A stretch of DNA of 27,676 nucleotides from JALHST01 sp038316335 (GCA_038316335.1 JBBQAM010000051.1:1-27676); one strand, 5' to 3'. Shown: positions 1-8,788, numbered from the stretch's first letter. The notes: generated from the sequence alone by a model not told the origin. Program-made: numbers and translations.

Positions 1-406
1 AAACGATTCTGCCATAAACCCCACCATACCCTATCTCATTTAAGAAAGACACCGTGTCTTTGATCTTATACTTGCCTTGATAATAGGCTTTTCCCATTTC
101 AAGGGCGGCTATTTTTCGAGCATGACGTTTTATGATATTTCGATTGATAAATTCAATGTCTTTGTGAATATCCTCGTACATGCTTTTAAGGTATACTTGC
201 TCTAATGCATGATTTTTTCTATTCTCATTCCATAAATTGATTTGAAGCGCAATGAGAATTCCAATTACAACAAGTATTATTTCACCCAAGGCGTATTTTA
301 AATATCTTGAAGTCTTTCCTGCCTGTCCGGTAGGCAGGCCTGCTTGTTCGGTAGGTAAACCTTCTAAAAGCTGGTTTAGTCTAATTTTACGAAAGAGTTT
401 TATCAT
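1..406 (-). CDS. DUF6090 family membrane protein, 3' end cut by window edge
   Basis: Reading leftward from an ATG at 404-406 gives an open frame that runs off the window (about 135 codons visible). The N-terminus has a basic stretch (MIKLFRKIR), then after a short insertion a single hydrophobic segment within YLKYALGEIILVVIGILIAL and the following QINLWNENR. This is the hallmark of DUF6090 proteins, which have one N-terminal transmembrane helix and a long helical or coiled extracytoplasmic part. The same signature occurs in the complete gene at 19281-20561. Function of the family is unknown. The insertion between residues 17 and 31 (LPTEQAG LPTGQAG) is encoded by two tandem 21-bp repeats and interrupts the otherwise conserved spacing between the basic N-terminus and the membrane helix. 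The start fits the family, as the first residues match the other copy. Confidence 0.85.
   Translation of the reverse strand, partial: MIKLFRKIRLNQLLEGLPTEQAGLPTGQAGKTSRYLKYALGEIILVVIGILIALQINLWNENRKNHALEQVYLKSMYEDIHKDIEFINRNIIKRHARKIAALEMGKAYYQGKYKIKDTVSFLNEIGYGGVYGRIV
318..359. repeat. Two tandem copies of a 21-bp palindromic repeat inside a coding region
   Basis: Copy one (318-338) is cctgcctgtccggtaggcag plus a final g, with a 7-bp inverted arm CCTGCCT/AGGCAGG around a GTCCGGT centre. Copy two (339-359) follows directly with five differences (cctgcttgttcggtaggtaaa). Being 21 bp, the unit keeps the reading frame of the DUF6090 gene on the minus strand and adds LPTGQAG and LPTEQAG. GC content is far above that of the surroundings. 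Small palindromes of this type are scattered through many Bacteroidota genomes; that part is from memory and was not searched. Confidence 0.75.
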
Positions 407-422
407 GGGTTTGGTGGTTTTT

Positions 423-452
423 CCCTCCACCTAATAACTATCGGTGGGAGGG
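423..452. other. Imperfect hairpin upstream of the DUF6090 gene
   Basis: CCCTCCACC (423-431) can pair with GGTGGGAGGG (443-452), leaving one bulged G and an 11-nt loop. It lies between the rhodanese stop and the DUF6090 start. No T-run follows on either strand, so it is not a standard intrinsic terminator. It may be a transcript-processing or leader hairpin. Confidence 0.35.
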
Positions 453-555
453 GCTATCAGGACGGCTAGCAATTGAATATATCGTTTACAGCATTTGCTA
501 TTTGTCTTTCTTTAATTCGACTTCAAAAGCATGCTATGGCTTTATGTTTTTATGC

Positions 556-1383
556 TCATACTGGGATTTTTAAATTTTTTAGTTCTGCCCACTCCGTCCA
601 TGATCCATCATAGATCCTTTTACTTTTTTTAAACCCGATTTCACTGGCCAACATAACAATACAGGCCGTCAAGCCCGAACCGCAGCTAAATACTAGTTCT
701 TGGTTTGTGCCACACTTGTTTTCAAAGATTTCCTTTAGTGCTTTCTTGTCTTTAAAGGTATCATTTTCAAGGACCTCTTGGTATGGTATATTGACCGAAT
801 TAGGAATTTGGCCACTTTGAAGATGTGCTCGTGGCTCCTTGGCGGTTCCTTGAAACCTTCCAGTAGAACGTGCATCTACAACTAAGAATTTTTGTTCTTT
901 TATATTTTGCTCGATTTCTTGAAATTTGACGATCAACTGTTTGTTGGATTGCGATTTAAAGTCTCCCATTACATAGTTTTTCGCTGATTTAGTGACCGTC
1001 GGCAGGCCCATTTTTATCCAGATGGGCAATCCTCCGTCGAGAACGGCGATATTCGTATGCCCCATACTATGAAAGAGCCACCATACCCGCGGACTCGAAT
1101 AAATTCCGAAACTGTCGAAAACAATTATTCGCGATGTCTGCTTGATTCCCAGTTTTCGGCATTCATGCTCAAAATGTTTTTCATCAGGAACTGTATTCGG
1201 GAATGGACTTGATGTGTCTAAAAAAACTCCCTTAAGATCAAAAGGCCTAGAATTGGGTATCGTATGATTCGCTGCTCCATCGTATTTACCGTCATTGCTT
1301 GAAGCTATGCTCGCATCAAGAAGCACAAGATTTGGGTCGTTTAAATTTTTATGTAGCCATTTTGCAGATACGATTTCTTTCAT
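556..1383 (-). CDS. Two-domain sulfurtransferase (3-mercaptopyruvate/thiosulfate sulfurtransferase type)
   Basis: A 275-residue protein with two rhodanese domains. The N-terminal inactive half contains LLDASI and VFDSFGIYSSPRVWWLF, and the C-terminal half contains VVDARSTGRFQG and the active loop CGSGLTA, with the persulfide-forming cysteine at about residue 234. A CGSG[VL]TA loop is typical of 3-mercaptopyruvate sulfurtransferases (SseA, human MPST), whereas thiosulfate-preferring rhodaneses usually have CRxGx[RT]; 3-mercaptopyruvate is therefore the likelier donor. No signal peptide is seen, so it should be cytoplasmic. The frame is open for 13 codons further upstream (to 1422), but MKEIVSAKWL fits the start of the family, so the ATG at 1381-1383 is preferred. 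It stands alone, about 150 bp from either neighbour. Confidence 0.9.
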   Translation of the reverse strand: MKEIVSAKWLHKNLNDPNLVLLDASIASSNDGKYDGAANHTIPNSRPFDLKGVFLDTSSPFPNTVPDEKHFEHECRKLGIKQTSRIIVFDSFGIYSSPRVWWLFHSMGHTNIAVLDGGLPIWIKMGLPTVTKSAKNYVMGDFKSQSNKQLIVKFQEIEQNIKEQKFLVVDARSTGRFQGTAKEPRAHLQSGQIPNSVNIPYQEVLENDTFKDKKALKEIFENKCGTNQELVFSCGSGLTACIVMLASEIGFKKSKRIYDGSWTEWAELKNLKIPV

Positions 1384-1533
1384 CTTACGGCAAAAAAGGG
1401 TGTAACAATCGGTGCAAAACACATAATACGTTATCTATCGATTTCTTATCGAACTATAAATAGTCAAATGACAAAGATCCTTTAAATTTACGCGTGTCCA
1501 CTTATTTTTTTGGCTACTGGAAATCAGAGCGTA

Positions 1534-2289
1534 TTATAAATTTGATTTGTGTTGTCCTCCATCGACTGAGAGGCATGTTCCGGTAACCCAACTCGCACAG
1601 GGCGAAACCAAGAAGGCCGCTACCTTGCCTATTTCATCGGGTGTTCCCATTCTTCCTGATGGTATCGAGCCGAGTACCATATCATAAAAAGGACGATCAT
1701 GTTTTTTGGCCATTTCCCAAAGTCCGCCACTAAATTCAATTGAACCTGGGGCAATCGTATTAACACGGATGTTTTTAGGTGCAAGTTGAACCGATAACGT
1801 TTTAGAATAGCTGATAAGGGCGGCTTTCGCTGCTGCATATGCAGCAGGAGAACCAGATTCAAGTCCGGATACCGATGCAATAAATAAGATACTTCCACTG
1901 CCAGATTCGATCATCCACGGAATTACCTTACGTGTTGCCCGCACGCTGCCCATTATATCAATTTTGACCGAGGCTTCCCAGTCAGTATATGAGTCGCCAA
2001 GGCTTAATGCAGAGACATTGTTAACTAAAATATCGATAGTTCCAAAGTTGCCCTTGGCTGCCTCAAGAAAAGCCTCCAATTGTTCGGCATCCCCAATATC
2101 GCATGATTGGGCATATACGTTCACTCCTTTTTTAAGAAGCTCTTTTTCAGTGGCTCGGAGTGCTTGCTCCCCCCGGGCACAAATTGCAACATGTACACCT
2201 TCTTCTGCAAGCAGTAAGGCAATACTTCTTCCTATTCCTTTGCTCGCTCCCGTGATTATAGCACATTTTCCTTTGAGTTCTAAATTCAT
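1534..2289 (-). CDS. SDR family oxidoreductase
   Basis: A 251-residue classical short-chain dehydrogenase/reductase. It has the NAD(P)-binding TGASKGIG near residues 14-20, the NNVS variant of the NNAG motif at 90-93, the catalytic Ser139 (IASVSG), and Tyr151 and Lys155 in YAAAK. The C-terminus ends with the usual TG...SVDGG. An Arg at about 39 after the second strand (ICARG) suggests NADPH preference. Length and motifs are those of 3-oxoacyl-ACP-reductase-like SDRs, but the substrate cannot be read from sequence. The N-terminal MNLELKGKCAIITGAS fits an unprocessed cytoplasmic enzyme. No obvious partner gene is adjacent, and the neighbours on both sides are about 145 bp away. Confidence 0.93.
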   Translation of the reverse strand: MNLELKGKCAIITGASKGIGRSIALLLAEEGVHVAICARGEQALRATEKELLKKGVNVYAQSCDIGDAEQLEAFLEAAKGNFGTIDILVNNVSALSLGDSYTDWEASVKIDIMGSVRATRKVIPWMIESGSGSILFIASVSGLESGSPAAYAAAKAALISYSKTLSVQLAPKNIRVNTIAPGSIEFSGGLWEMAKKHDRPFYDMVLGSIPSGRMGTPDEIGKVAAFLVSPCASWVTGTCLSVDGGQHKSNL

Positions 2290-2388
2290 AGCTTTTTAAT
2301 TAAAGGTGATATCTAAATAATATTTTGTTGTTGTCGACTTCAATGTATCGGTAATACGGGTTTGTGTATGATTGTGGTTGCGAAAACC

Positions 2389-2407
2389 GGGCGTGTTTTT
2401 TCCGCCC
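2389..2407 (-). terminator. Weak hairpin after the M28 peptidase gene
   Basis: GGGCG (2389-2393) and CGCCC (2403-2407) can form a 5-bp GC-only stem with a 9-nt loop. Read in the minus direction it is followed by GGTTTTCG. It lies 25 bp past the stop of the M28 gene. The short stem and interrupted T-run make this a weak call. Confidence 0.3.
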
Positions 2408-2431
2408 TTCACCAGACCATTGCATAAAGCC

Positions 2432-4483
2432 TTATTTATCTTCAATAGCAATAACATTCATGCTTTCAAGTGCTTCCAAATATTCTTTTACATAGGCTAT
2501 CGGCACGGGTCCAAATTCAGCGGATAGCCTATTTCGTATGTCTAAAATGCTATTTTTTCCATTTACAAAATTTAATGCTTCATAGGTGTATTCGGCACCA
2601 CTGCCACGTACTCCTGAATAATCGAAAATTCGAGGTTTGGGTTTCGAGGCATCATAATGATCCCCAAAATAATCATAACTGAAATCTACCATCCCACCCT
2701 TTAATTTTTCATTTCTCGCATACATCAACGAATTCCTTTTATCATAATCAAGGATGGTCTTTCCTGGACCAATACTTTCCTGTAGGTTTTCTAAATACGC
2801 GCGATACTCCTGTTCGATGGCTCTGGAAACAGGCGCATTGGACTTGATTGTCTCAAAAGCAGCCAATTCCTGTTGCCAAAAGTAAAAGAGGGCATTTTCT
2901 TTTTCTTCCTTTGGAAAGGAATCACTAAAATTCAAGAGCGTATTGGCGCGGTCTAAAACGCGTCGTTTCATCAAATCTGTAATTGATCTTACGTCTTTTT
3001 CTGCGAAATCGGCGAGGTAATAGGCAGAGGCAGCGCCAATGAATCCGGAACGCTTTAAAACGGTCGGGTCAATATTGGCCGGGAGGTCATAGTTCGTATG
3101 AATGTATCTATCGGGATATTGATGCAAATAAATCGAGGGGATTTTAAATAATCCTTCTGTAAAAACCTGAAAATCACTACCCATGTGAAAATTGCCGAGT
3201 ATGGCATTCAAGGGCTCTTTACCGCCTTCTTCGGAAACTACCGGAAATTGTGTGGCATCTCCACTCGCGTAAGCGATACTGGCTTCATTGAGAAATTCCC
3301 CAAAGCCTTCCCCGACATCATTTATAAAACTCGGTAAACTCTGTGGCCCTCTCGATACAAAGTAAGTACCCTTGGTTTCAAGCCCGCCGCCAACCATATC
3401 CATATGAATATTGAATTTCGTTTTTTCCGCGAATTCGGGTTTGAAATTAAGTAAAGCGGTGGTGCCCTCTATTTCGGGTGACCACAAAAAGCGAATGGTG
3501 CGCGCTGGGCGTTCAATCTTTTTGGTATCTATTAATTTTTTTAAAGTTCGGGCAACCTCGAGTATTGCTGCACATCCACTGGCATTATCGTTCGCACCTG
3601 GTCTTGGGTGATCTAGGTGACAGGTAAGCATGATTTCTTCGTCGTCAAGTTTAGGATCTGATCCTTTGATCACTGCGGTAAGGATTTCCCAATTCCCAGG
3701 TTTCGTGGTGGATAGTACTTTGGCATGCAATTTAATTTTTTCGCCATTTCCCAACCTTGACTGAAATTCCCTGGCTTGTTTCAAGGAAACCATAAACGCA
3801 AAGGATGCGGTGTTCGCAAAATATTCGAAGTGACCCCAACGGATCAGGTTTTCGTTTTCTCCATACCAGGCAGAAGGTTGGTTTTGGGCATAGCTGATTA
3901 TACCGGCAGCTTTATATTTATTTATGGCCAAGGCGGCAATGTTGCCGGGTTGGGACGCCGTCAACACTAATTTCCCTTCAATATTTTTATTGGCGTAATC
4001 GGCTTCGTTGGTCCCCTTTCCAATATCAATCAATTCGGCCGATACTTCCCCGCTTTTACTATCCTGGGCGACGACAAGGGGAATCGATTCATAATCCGCA
4101 ATTTTGGCATGCTTGGTCCATTGCCCATTTTGTTCTTTTAGATCCCATAATTCGGCGAAGGAAACATTCCAGGCGGGTCTTGATTTTTGGGTGCCATACA
4201 TGATTTTGCCATCCGCTGGAATGTTGATTACCTCAATCGATTCGAGGTTGTAGGCCTCCAGTTTGGTTGCAAGAAATGAAATGGCTTGGTTATAATCATC
4301 AGACCCCCTCATACGATGCAGGCGTGTAATGTATTCGAGGTTTCTTTTGGCAGATTCCCCTGAGATTTCCTGATCCAGATGTGTTGCAAGGGCTGTTTGG
4401 TCGAGCGGTACATTTTGTGCGTTGATCAATGCGGGAAAACAGAAAAACAGTGAAAGGAAAATACTTCTAAGGAGCGTATTCAT
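2432..4483 (-). CDS. Secreted M28 family metallopeptidase with PA domain
   Basis: A 683-residue exported aminopeptidase-type enzyme. MNTLLRSIFLSLFFCFPA...NAQ is a signal peptide; the frame is open 18 codons further up, but that would bury the signal, so the ATG at 4481-4483 is chosen. A protease-associated (PA) domain lies about residues 140-250, followed by the M28 zinc peptidase core. Candidate metal ligands are His289 (CHLDH), Asp299 (ANDNASG), the glutamates of PEIEGT (337/339), Asp362 (HMDMVGG) and His462 (DRYIHTNYD). The usual EExGxxGS element is replaced by PEIEGT, a variant found in some divergent M28 branches; the second acidic residue is Ile. A helical C-terminal extension of roughly 200 residues follows. 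It should release N-terminal residues from peptides in the periplasm. It lies 99 bp downstream of the S9A peptidase gene on the same strand, so co-transcription is possible. Confidence 0.88.
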   Translation of the reverse strand: MNTLLRSIFLSLFFCFPALINAQNVPLDQTALATHLDQEISGESAKRNLEYITRLHRMRGSDDYNQAISFLATKLEAYNLESIEVINIPADGKIMYGTQKSRPAWNVSFAELWDLKEQNGQWTKHAKIADYESIPLVVAQDSKSGEVSAELIDIGKGTNEADYANKNIEGKLVLTASQPGNIAALAINKYKAAGIISYAQNQPSAWYGENENLIRWGHFEYFANTASFAFMVSLKQAREFQSRLGNGEKIKLHAKVLSTTKPGNWEILTAVIKGSDPKLDDEEIMLTCHLDHPRPGANDNASGCAAILEVARTLKKLIDTKKIERPARTIRFLWSPEIEGTTALLNFKPEFAEKTKFNIHMDMVGGGLETKGTYFVSRGPQSLPSFINDVGEGFGEFLNEASIAYASGDATQFPVVSEEGGKEPLNAILGNFHMGSDFQVFTEGLFKIPSIYLHQYPDRYIHTNYDLPANIDPTVLKRSGFIGAASAYYLADFAEKDVRSITDLMKRRVLDRANTLLNFSDSFPKEEKENALFYFWQQELAAFETIKSNAPVSRAIEQEYRAYLENLQESIGPGKTILDYDKRNSLMYARNEKLKGGMVDFSYDYFGDHYDASKPKPRIFDYSGVRGSGAEYTYEALNFVNGKNSILDIRNRLSAEFGPVPIAYVKEYLEALESMNVIAIEDK

Positions 4484-4582
4484 GTTTGTCAAAACGCTGA
4501 TTTTTACGCGCCATCTTTTTAGAGTATGAGAGACCATAAATTTGTAAAATTAATTTCAATTGATTCTTTCTTCAATAGGGCA

Positions 4583-6760
4583 TTAATTTGACTGAAAATC
4601 GGGATGCCCCGTTTGCCAAAGTAAAAATTTCCACCTGCGAATAATGTCATCGTGTTCAGTTCCCGCACCATTGTGCCCATTGTTCCAATCGACCATGAAC
4701 AATGTCGGCCGGTTACTTTTTTGCACATTTTGAAGTTTGGCAACATATCTTGCCACATTATGTACAGGAACAATATAGTCATTTGCTCCATTTATGACAA
4801 GCATCGCAGGTGCCGATTTGTTTGGTACAATGTGATAATATGAACTAATCGAATATCTTGATTCCAAACCCTCTGCAGTATCCAATGGTCCTAAATCATT
4901 TTGGCCTCTGCCAAATGATGGGCCTTTATTTGTCACCAGATCGGGTATCCCGACCATATATACGCCAGCGCTGAATAAGTCGGGTCGCTGCAAGGTGGCC
5001 AGACCAACATTTAAAGTGCCACAGCTCGCCCCGATGATTGCCTGTTTTGCTCCGGTCGTGTACCTGTTATCTACGAAATATTCGGCCACATCTACAATAT
5101 CATTTATAGAATTCATTTTAGTGGGGTAGGCCCCGGCCGCATACCAACTTCCTCCTTTTTCACTTCCCCCTCGAATATGGGCAGCTGCATAAATACCTCC
5201 CATCTCGAGCCAAATAAAGTTTTCGGGGTTAAAAAAAGGCTCCATTGATGATCCAAAACAGCCATACGATTCAATGAACAATGGCAATGGGGTATCCCTG
5301 ATTTTAATGCCCTTTTTGTAGACCAAGGAAACCGGTATTTGTTCGCCATCCCTCGCAGGAACAACGATGATTTCAGTAACAAAGTCTGAAGTGTTGGTTG
5401 CATTTCCGTTCCCTTGAAAAAAAGGGGTCGTTGAATTATCTTCATGGTTTATTGCATGATATTCAAAATCCCTTACCCAATTCGTGGTCACAAAGAGTAA
5501 ATCATCTTCCCCATAAAGATTGAATTCACCCACCGAACCAGTAAATGGCATTTCGATATCCTTAAGTTGGCCGTCGGCTAAATTTGCCTTCAAAATTCCT
5601 TGCTTCCCTGGGGACGTATATTTTATGTAGACGGTATGTTTGCCCCCGACAATGGATGGATCGCCTGAACTCATGGCCAATATTTTATCACTTTCCTTTA
5701 GCCATTCAGTAGGAGGTGCACCGGTCTTTAAATTTACTTTCAGTACGTTCGAATTGGGAACGGCGTCATCAATCGCATACAAAAATTCACCATTGGCGGT
5801 AAAGGTCCCATGATTCGATCGGTAGTTTTCCAATTTTTTCCATGGAGTTTGACTTCCATTTAACTTAGAATAGTGAATCGCGAACGCGTAGTTGTCTCCC
5901 TTTCCGGCCCTAATTCTTGCAATAATATAAGGGGAGTATGGAAATGTATACACATAAGGGGTTTCATAGTCCTTAATACCCATATTGGGATTAACCCCAA
6001 ACCCGAAGATAGGTGGATCGTTTTCTTGGTTGCTACCTAATGTGTGCGCCTTTAATGTACCGCGATAGTACTTTTCTTCCTCATTATTGGTGGTCGGGGC
6101 TTGAGAATAAATAAGTCCGGAATCATCGGGTAACCACGCCATAGACACCCCGCTGGCATCATTAAACATAACGGCATCGATTCGATCATCAAGAAATGTT
6201 TTCTCCTCGAGATTTAGAAATCGAATGTGCGGATTTGATTCGCCCGATTCAACCAACATAAGTGCCACTAGCTTCTTATTGTTTGCAAAAGAGAACTTTT
6301 TTGAGGTATAATTAGCACCATTAAACGTGAATGGTAAAACCATGATCTTTTCTTCCAAAGCTTCATGGCTAGTTTTTTTTACCAACCATCTTTTAGAATC
6401 TTCCATCGTTTTATAGTAGTAAACGTCATTGCCTTGGGTGCCTTTTACGATTATTTCCTCTTGAAGCGAAGAAAGAATGTCCTGATAGACCTTCGTTATT
6501 GTATCATTTCCATTTACGCTATCCAAAACTTCGTTTGTAAAATTTGTTTCGGCTTTGGCCCAATCCAATAGCTCCTTTTCATTTTCGGGACGTGACATCC
6601 ATGCGTAATTGTCGCTCAATTTTTGTTGATAGATCAGGGTGTCAAAGGCTTCTGTTTTTGCAGCAGGATAAGAATACGTGTTTTGTGCAATTGAATTCCT
6701 AACATTCAAAAATGCCAGGGTTAAGAATGAAAACAGGTTTATAAAAGTCTTTTTTGTCAT
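4583..6760 (-). CDS. Secreted prolyl oligopeptidase family serine peptidase (S9A)
   Basis: A 725-residue protein with a signal peptide (residues 1-26, ending NSIAQ). The N-terminal part starts YPAAKTEAFDTLIYQQKLSDNY-AWM, typical of S9A, and is followed by a seven-bladed propeller region to about residue 450. The C-terminal alpha/beta-hydrolase has the oxyanion-side motif YGCFG (499-503), GGIYAAAHIRGG, the nucleophile Ser579 in GASCGT (family usual GGSNGG), Asp661 in NGANDYIVP and His696 in NNGHNGAG. The triad is complete, so the enzyme should be active, cleaving short peptides after proline or related residues in the periplasm. The Cys-Gly following the nucleophile is slightly unusual. It is followed 99 bp later by an M28 peptidase on the same strand, suggesting a peptide-degradation pair. 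Confidence 0.93.
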   Translation of the reverse strand: MTKKTFINLFSFLTLAFLNVRNSIAQNTYSYPAAKTEAFDTLIYQQKLSDNYAWMSRPENEKELLDWAKAETNFTNEVLDSVNGNDTITKVYQDILSSLQEEIIVKGTQGNDVYYYKTMEDSKRWLVKKTSHEALEEKIMVLPFTFNGANYTSKKFSFANNKKLVALMLVESGESNPHIRFLNLEEKTFLDDRIDAVMFNDASGVSMAWLPDDSGLIYSQAPTTNNEEEKYYRGTLKAHTLGSNQENDPPIFGFGVNPNMGIKDYETPYVYTFPYSPYIIARIRAGKGDNYAFAIHYSKLNGSQTPWKKLENYRSNHGTFTANGEFLYAIDDAVPNSNVLKVNLKTGAPPTEWLKESDKILAMSSGDPSIVGGKHTVYIKYTSPGKQGILKANLADGQLKDIEMPFTGSVGEFNLYGEDDLLFVTTNWVRDFEYHAINHEDNSTTPFFQGNGNATNTSDFVTEIIVVPARDGEQIPVSLVYKKGIKIRDTPLPLFIESYGCFGSSMEPFFNPENFIWLEMGGIYAAAHIRGGSEKGGSWYAAGAYPTKMNSINDIVDVAEYFVDNRYTTGAKQAIIGASCGTLNVGLATLQRPDLFSAGVYMVGIPDLVTNKGPSFGRGQNDLGPLDTAEGLESRYSISSYYHIVPNKSAPAMLVINGANDYIVPVHNVARYVAKLQNVQKSNRPTLFMVDWNNGHNGAGTEHDDIIRRWKFLLWQTGHPDFQSN

Positions 6761-7255
6761 TTAGTCTTGCATTACATGTTCTTAAAAGTCAAGAGAACCT
6801 TTATTTATGATACCTAGTACCTGCATTTGGCAGGAGGTTTTGGTTGTGGATGTAATTTAGCAATTATAGGTGAATTTTTGGTCAGGATTCCGACAACCAG
6901 CTAACCCTATTGATCCCCGGCAATTCGTTGGCATTTGGTTTATGCGACGATCAACCACATAGCAATACGTCAGATCATTATCGGGATTCTTAAAAAAACA
7001 GACGTACTCTTTAACGATAGCGTATATTACCTACTGACTTATTTCGCTGAATGTTGAAATGCCCAAGAAATAATGCTAACCTACAGGCATTTAAACAGGC
7101 TAAATCTTTCGCCCCACGACACATTAAATGGTTAACTTTCTGGTCGTATTCCTATGTAAATTTTAGTCCGTCAGTTTTTAATCGCTGCAGGAACGGTTCA
7201 AGTAGGGGAACGCAGCAATCTATCAGGGCTAATAGGCAGGCTACCTATTCATGAT
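6761..7255. other. 495-bp intergenic region with no supported gene
   Basis: This stretch separates the S41 gene from the S9A gene on the same strand and must hold the promoter of the latter. A small hairpin CCTGC/GCAGG (6820-6834) lies about 60 bp upstream of the S9A start, and another, AATAGG/CCTATT, at about 7227-7245, lies just past the S41 stop. A plus-strand frame of 67 codons at 7051-7254 has no recognisable features. I see no RNA gene or riboswitch consensus. Confidence 0.5.
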
Positions 7256-8728
7256 TCAGTTCCCCTTCGCTAACCATTTTAAGGCCGCCTCAATGGTTTC
7301 ATCCTGATCGGTGGTTGCTTTGTCTTCAACAACAACATCAGGGGGGATGCTTGTTGTATACTGTATGTTATTCCTATCTGCCATGATGGTCGATGCAAGA
7401 AAGATTTTAGAACCGTCTTTTAATTCAAAACTTCCATTTCCGGTAGTTAAGCCCCAGGTGGGTTGGCCAAAGGATCTTGTTTTTTTGTTGCCGATAAAAG
7501 AGATTACCACAATTTCCCCGGAACTACCCGTTTGGGGGCTTGTTAATACGGCGATGGGGAGCGCTGCGGGTAGCTGGTAGGGTTTTGAAACCGTCCAACC
7601 TTCATAATCGTCTCCATAATACCTTCCATTTTTATAATACCATGCATCTGGGCTACCCGCGACATCGATCAAGGCGCCTAGTTTCTCATCACTGAACAAG
7701 GGTCCCAACCCAGCAATCATAGGTTCCATATTACCGCCGGTATTTTGCCGTAGGTCAACGATCCAACCTTTTATCGAGGTACTGTAAAGTGTTTCTATTG
7801 CAGCTTGCAAACTATCGGCATACGCCGTCATTTGCTTCGGATTTCCCCCATGAAATGGAGGTACTAAAATGTACCCACAACTATCGATAACTTTATAAGT
7901 AGGAAATGCAATTTCACTCACCTGTGAACCTTCACCTTCCCAATTTTTCACTTCCTCGGCGGTCATAAAAAAAGAATGATGGTCGCCATAGGGTCTTAAT
8001 GATTCCAATAAAAATTCGACTGCAAGATAACAATCCCGATACTTTTTGGCCGGCCCTGCAATTTTTAGGGCAGCATCACGTATGGCGACGACGTTAATCG
8101 AGTCTCTCACCAAAGAATTTTTTGCTATCGTATCTACAGCTGCCTCGATATATTGATAGGCTAATTTGCTGGGATTTCGATAATTGACAGGCGTAAGATC
8201 CGCATTGAAATCGGAAAACCAGACCTTCCCTTTACCGTAAAGGATCATGCCGATCTTTAGGGTAGTTGTTTCTTTAGGCACCACGATTGAAAGCGTATAT
8301 TTTTTCCATTTATGGGTACCTCGAATCCACGAAATCGAATAGAAACCACCCATATCCTTCGTTCCAATCAATGCCCCTTCATCGTTATAAAGCCCAATAT
8401 TCAGGCCTGCACCTTTGCCGAATACGTCCTCGCTTTTAATGCTAGAAGAAATCGTTAAAATCTGAAAATTAGTTGATTTCATGGTTGAAACGGATTGCTC
8501 AACAAAGCCGACTGATTTTTCATTTTCCCCTTGAATCTGAAGGACCGTTTTCTTTTTATATGGGATAGGCGCTACGGCATTCTTTTTTCCCCATGACAAA
8601 TCCCAAGAACAGATCCTTGTTTTAGAGGAATCACATTTTTGCCGAAAGTCAAGATTCCTGAATTCCTGGGCCTTGACCGTAGCGAAAAGTGTCAGCAACA
8701 GTATGGAAGAAATAAGTGCTTTTTTCAT
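7256..8728 (-). CDS. Secreted S41 family peptidase, tricorn-like, with N-terminal jelly-roll domain
   Basis: A 490-residue protein. Residues 1-20 are a signal peptide (cut near VKAQ). Residues about 25-180 form a beta-rich domain resembling a carbohydrate-binding jelly roll (KKYTLSIVVP, GKGKVWFSDF). The peptidase core runs from about 190: a GDHHSFF motif with His250/251, WIVDLRQNTGG (322-332), the nucleophile Ser402 in TGSSGE, and PTWGLTTGN (423-431). In bacterial Tsp/CtpA enzymes the catalytic Lys lies 25 residues after the Ser; here that position is Leu427. Together with the DxHS-like motif this points to the tricorn-type Ser-His arrangement rather than a Ser-Lys dyad. No PDZ domain is obvious. 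An AGGAG five bases before the ATG is one of the few clear ribosome-binding sites in the window and supports this start. Confidence 0.9.
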   Translation of the reverse strand: MKKALISSILLLTLFATVKAQEFRNLDFRQKCDSSKTRICSWDLSWGKKNAVAPIPYKKKTVLQIQGENEKSVGFVEQSVSTMKSTNFQILTISSSIKSEDVFGKGAGLNIGLYNDEGALIGTKDMGGFYSISWIRGTHKWKKYTLSIVVPKETTTLKIGMILYGKGKVWFSDFNADLTPVNYRNPSKLAYQYIEAAVDTIAKNSLVRDSINVVAIRDAALKIAGPAKKYRDCYLAVEFLLESLRPYGDHHSFFMTAEEVKNWEGEGSQVSEIAFPTYKVIDSCGYILVPPFHGGNPKQMTAYADSLQAAIETLYSTSIKGWIVDLRQNTGGNMEPMIAGLGPLFSDEKLGALIDVAGSPDAWYYKNGRYYGDDYEGWTVSKPYQLPAALPIAVLTSPQTGSSGEIVVISFIGNKKTRSFGQPTWGLTTGNGSFELKDGSKIFLASTIMADRNNIQYTTSIPPDVVVEDKATTDQDETIEAALKWLAKGN

Positions 8729-8760
8729 AATGCTCCTGGATCTTTTTATGTAGTTCGCCT

Positions 8761-8788
8761 AACCTAAATGTATGGAATTTGTTAGGTT
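8761..8788. promoter_or_regulatory. Inverted repeat upstream of the S41 peptidase gene
   Basis: AACCTAA (8761-8767) and TTAGGTT (8782-8788) form a perfect 7-bp inverted repeat with a 14-bp spacer, 33-60 bp upstream of the S41 start. On the minus strand the spacer contains TACATTTA, similar to the Bacteroidota -7 element TAnnTTTG, although no well-placed -33 element was found. It could be an operator or a leader hairpin. Confidence 0.3.

Noticed and set aside
252..434. Plus-strand frame of 60 codons containing CPVGRPACSVG
   Set aside because: It is antisense to the DUF6090 gene; its Cys-rich stretch is simply the 21-bp repeat read on the other strand.
7051..7254. Plus-strand frame of 67 codons in the S9A/S41 gap
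   Set aside because: No signal, domain or conserved-looking motif; composition (many Arg, Ser, Asn) looks like random sequence, and neighbouring genes are all on the other strand.
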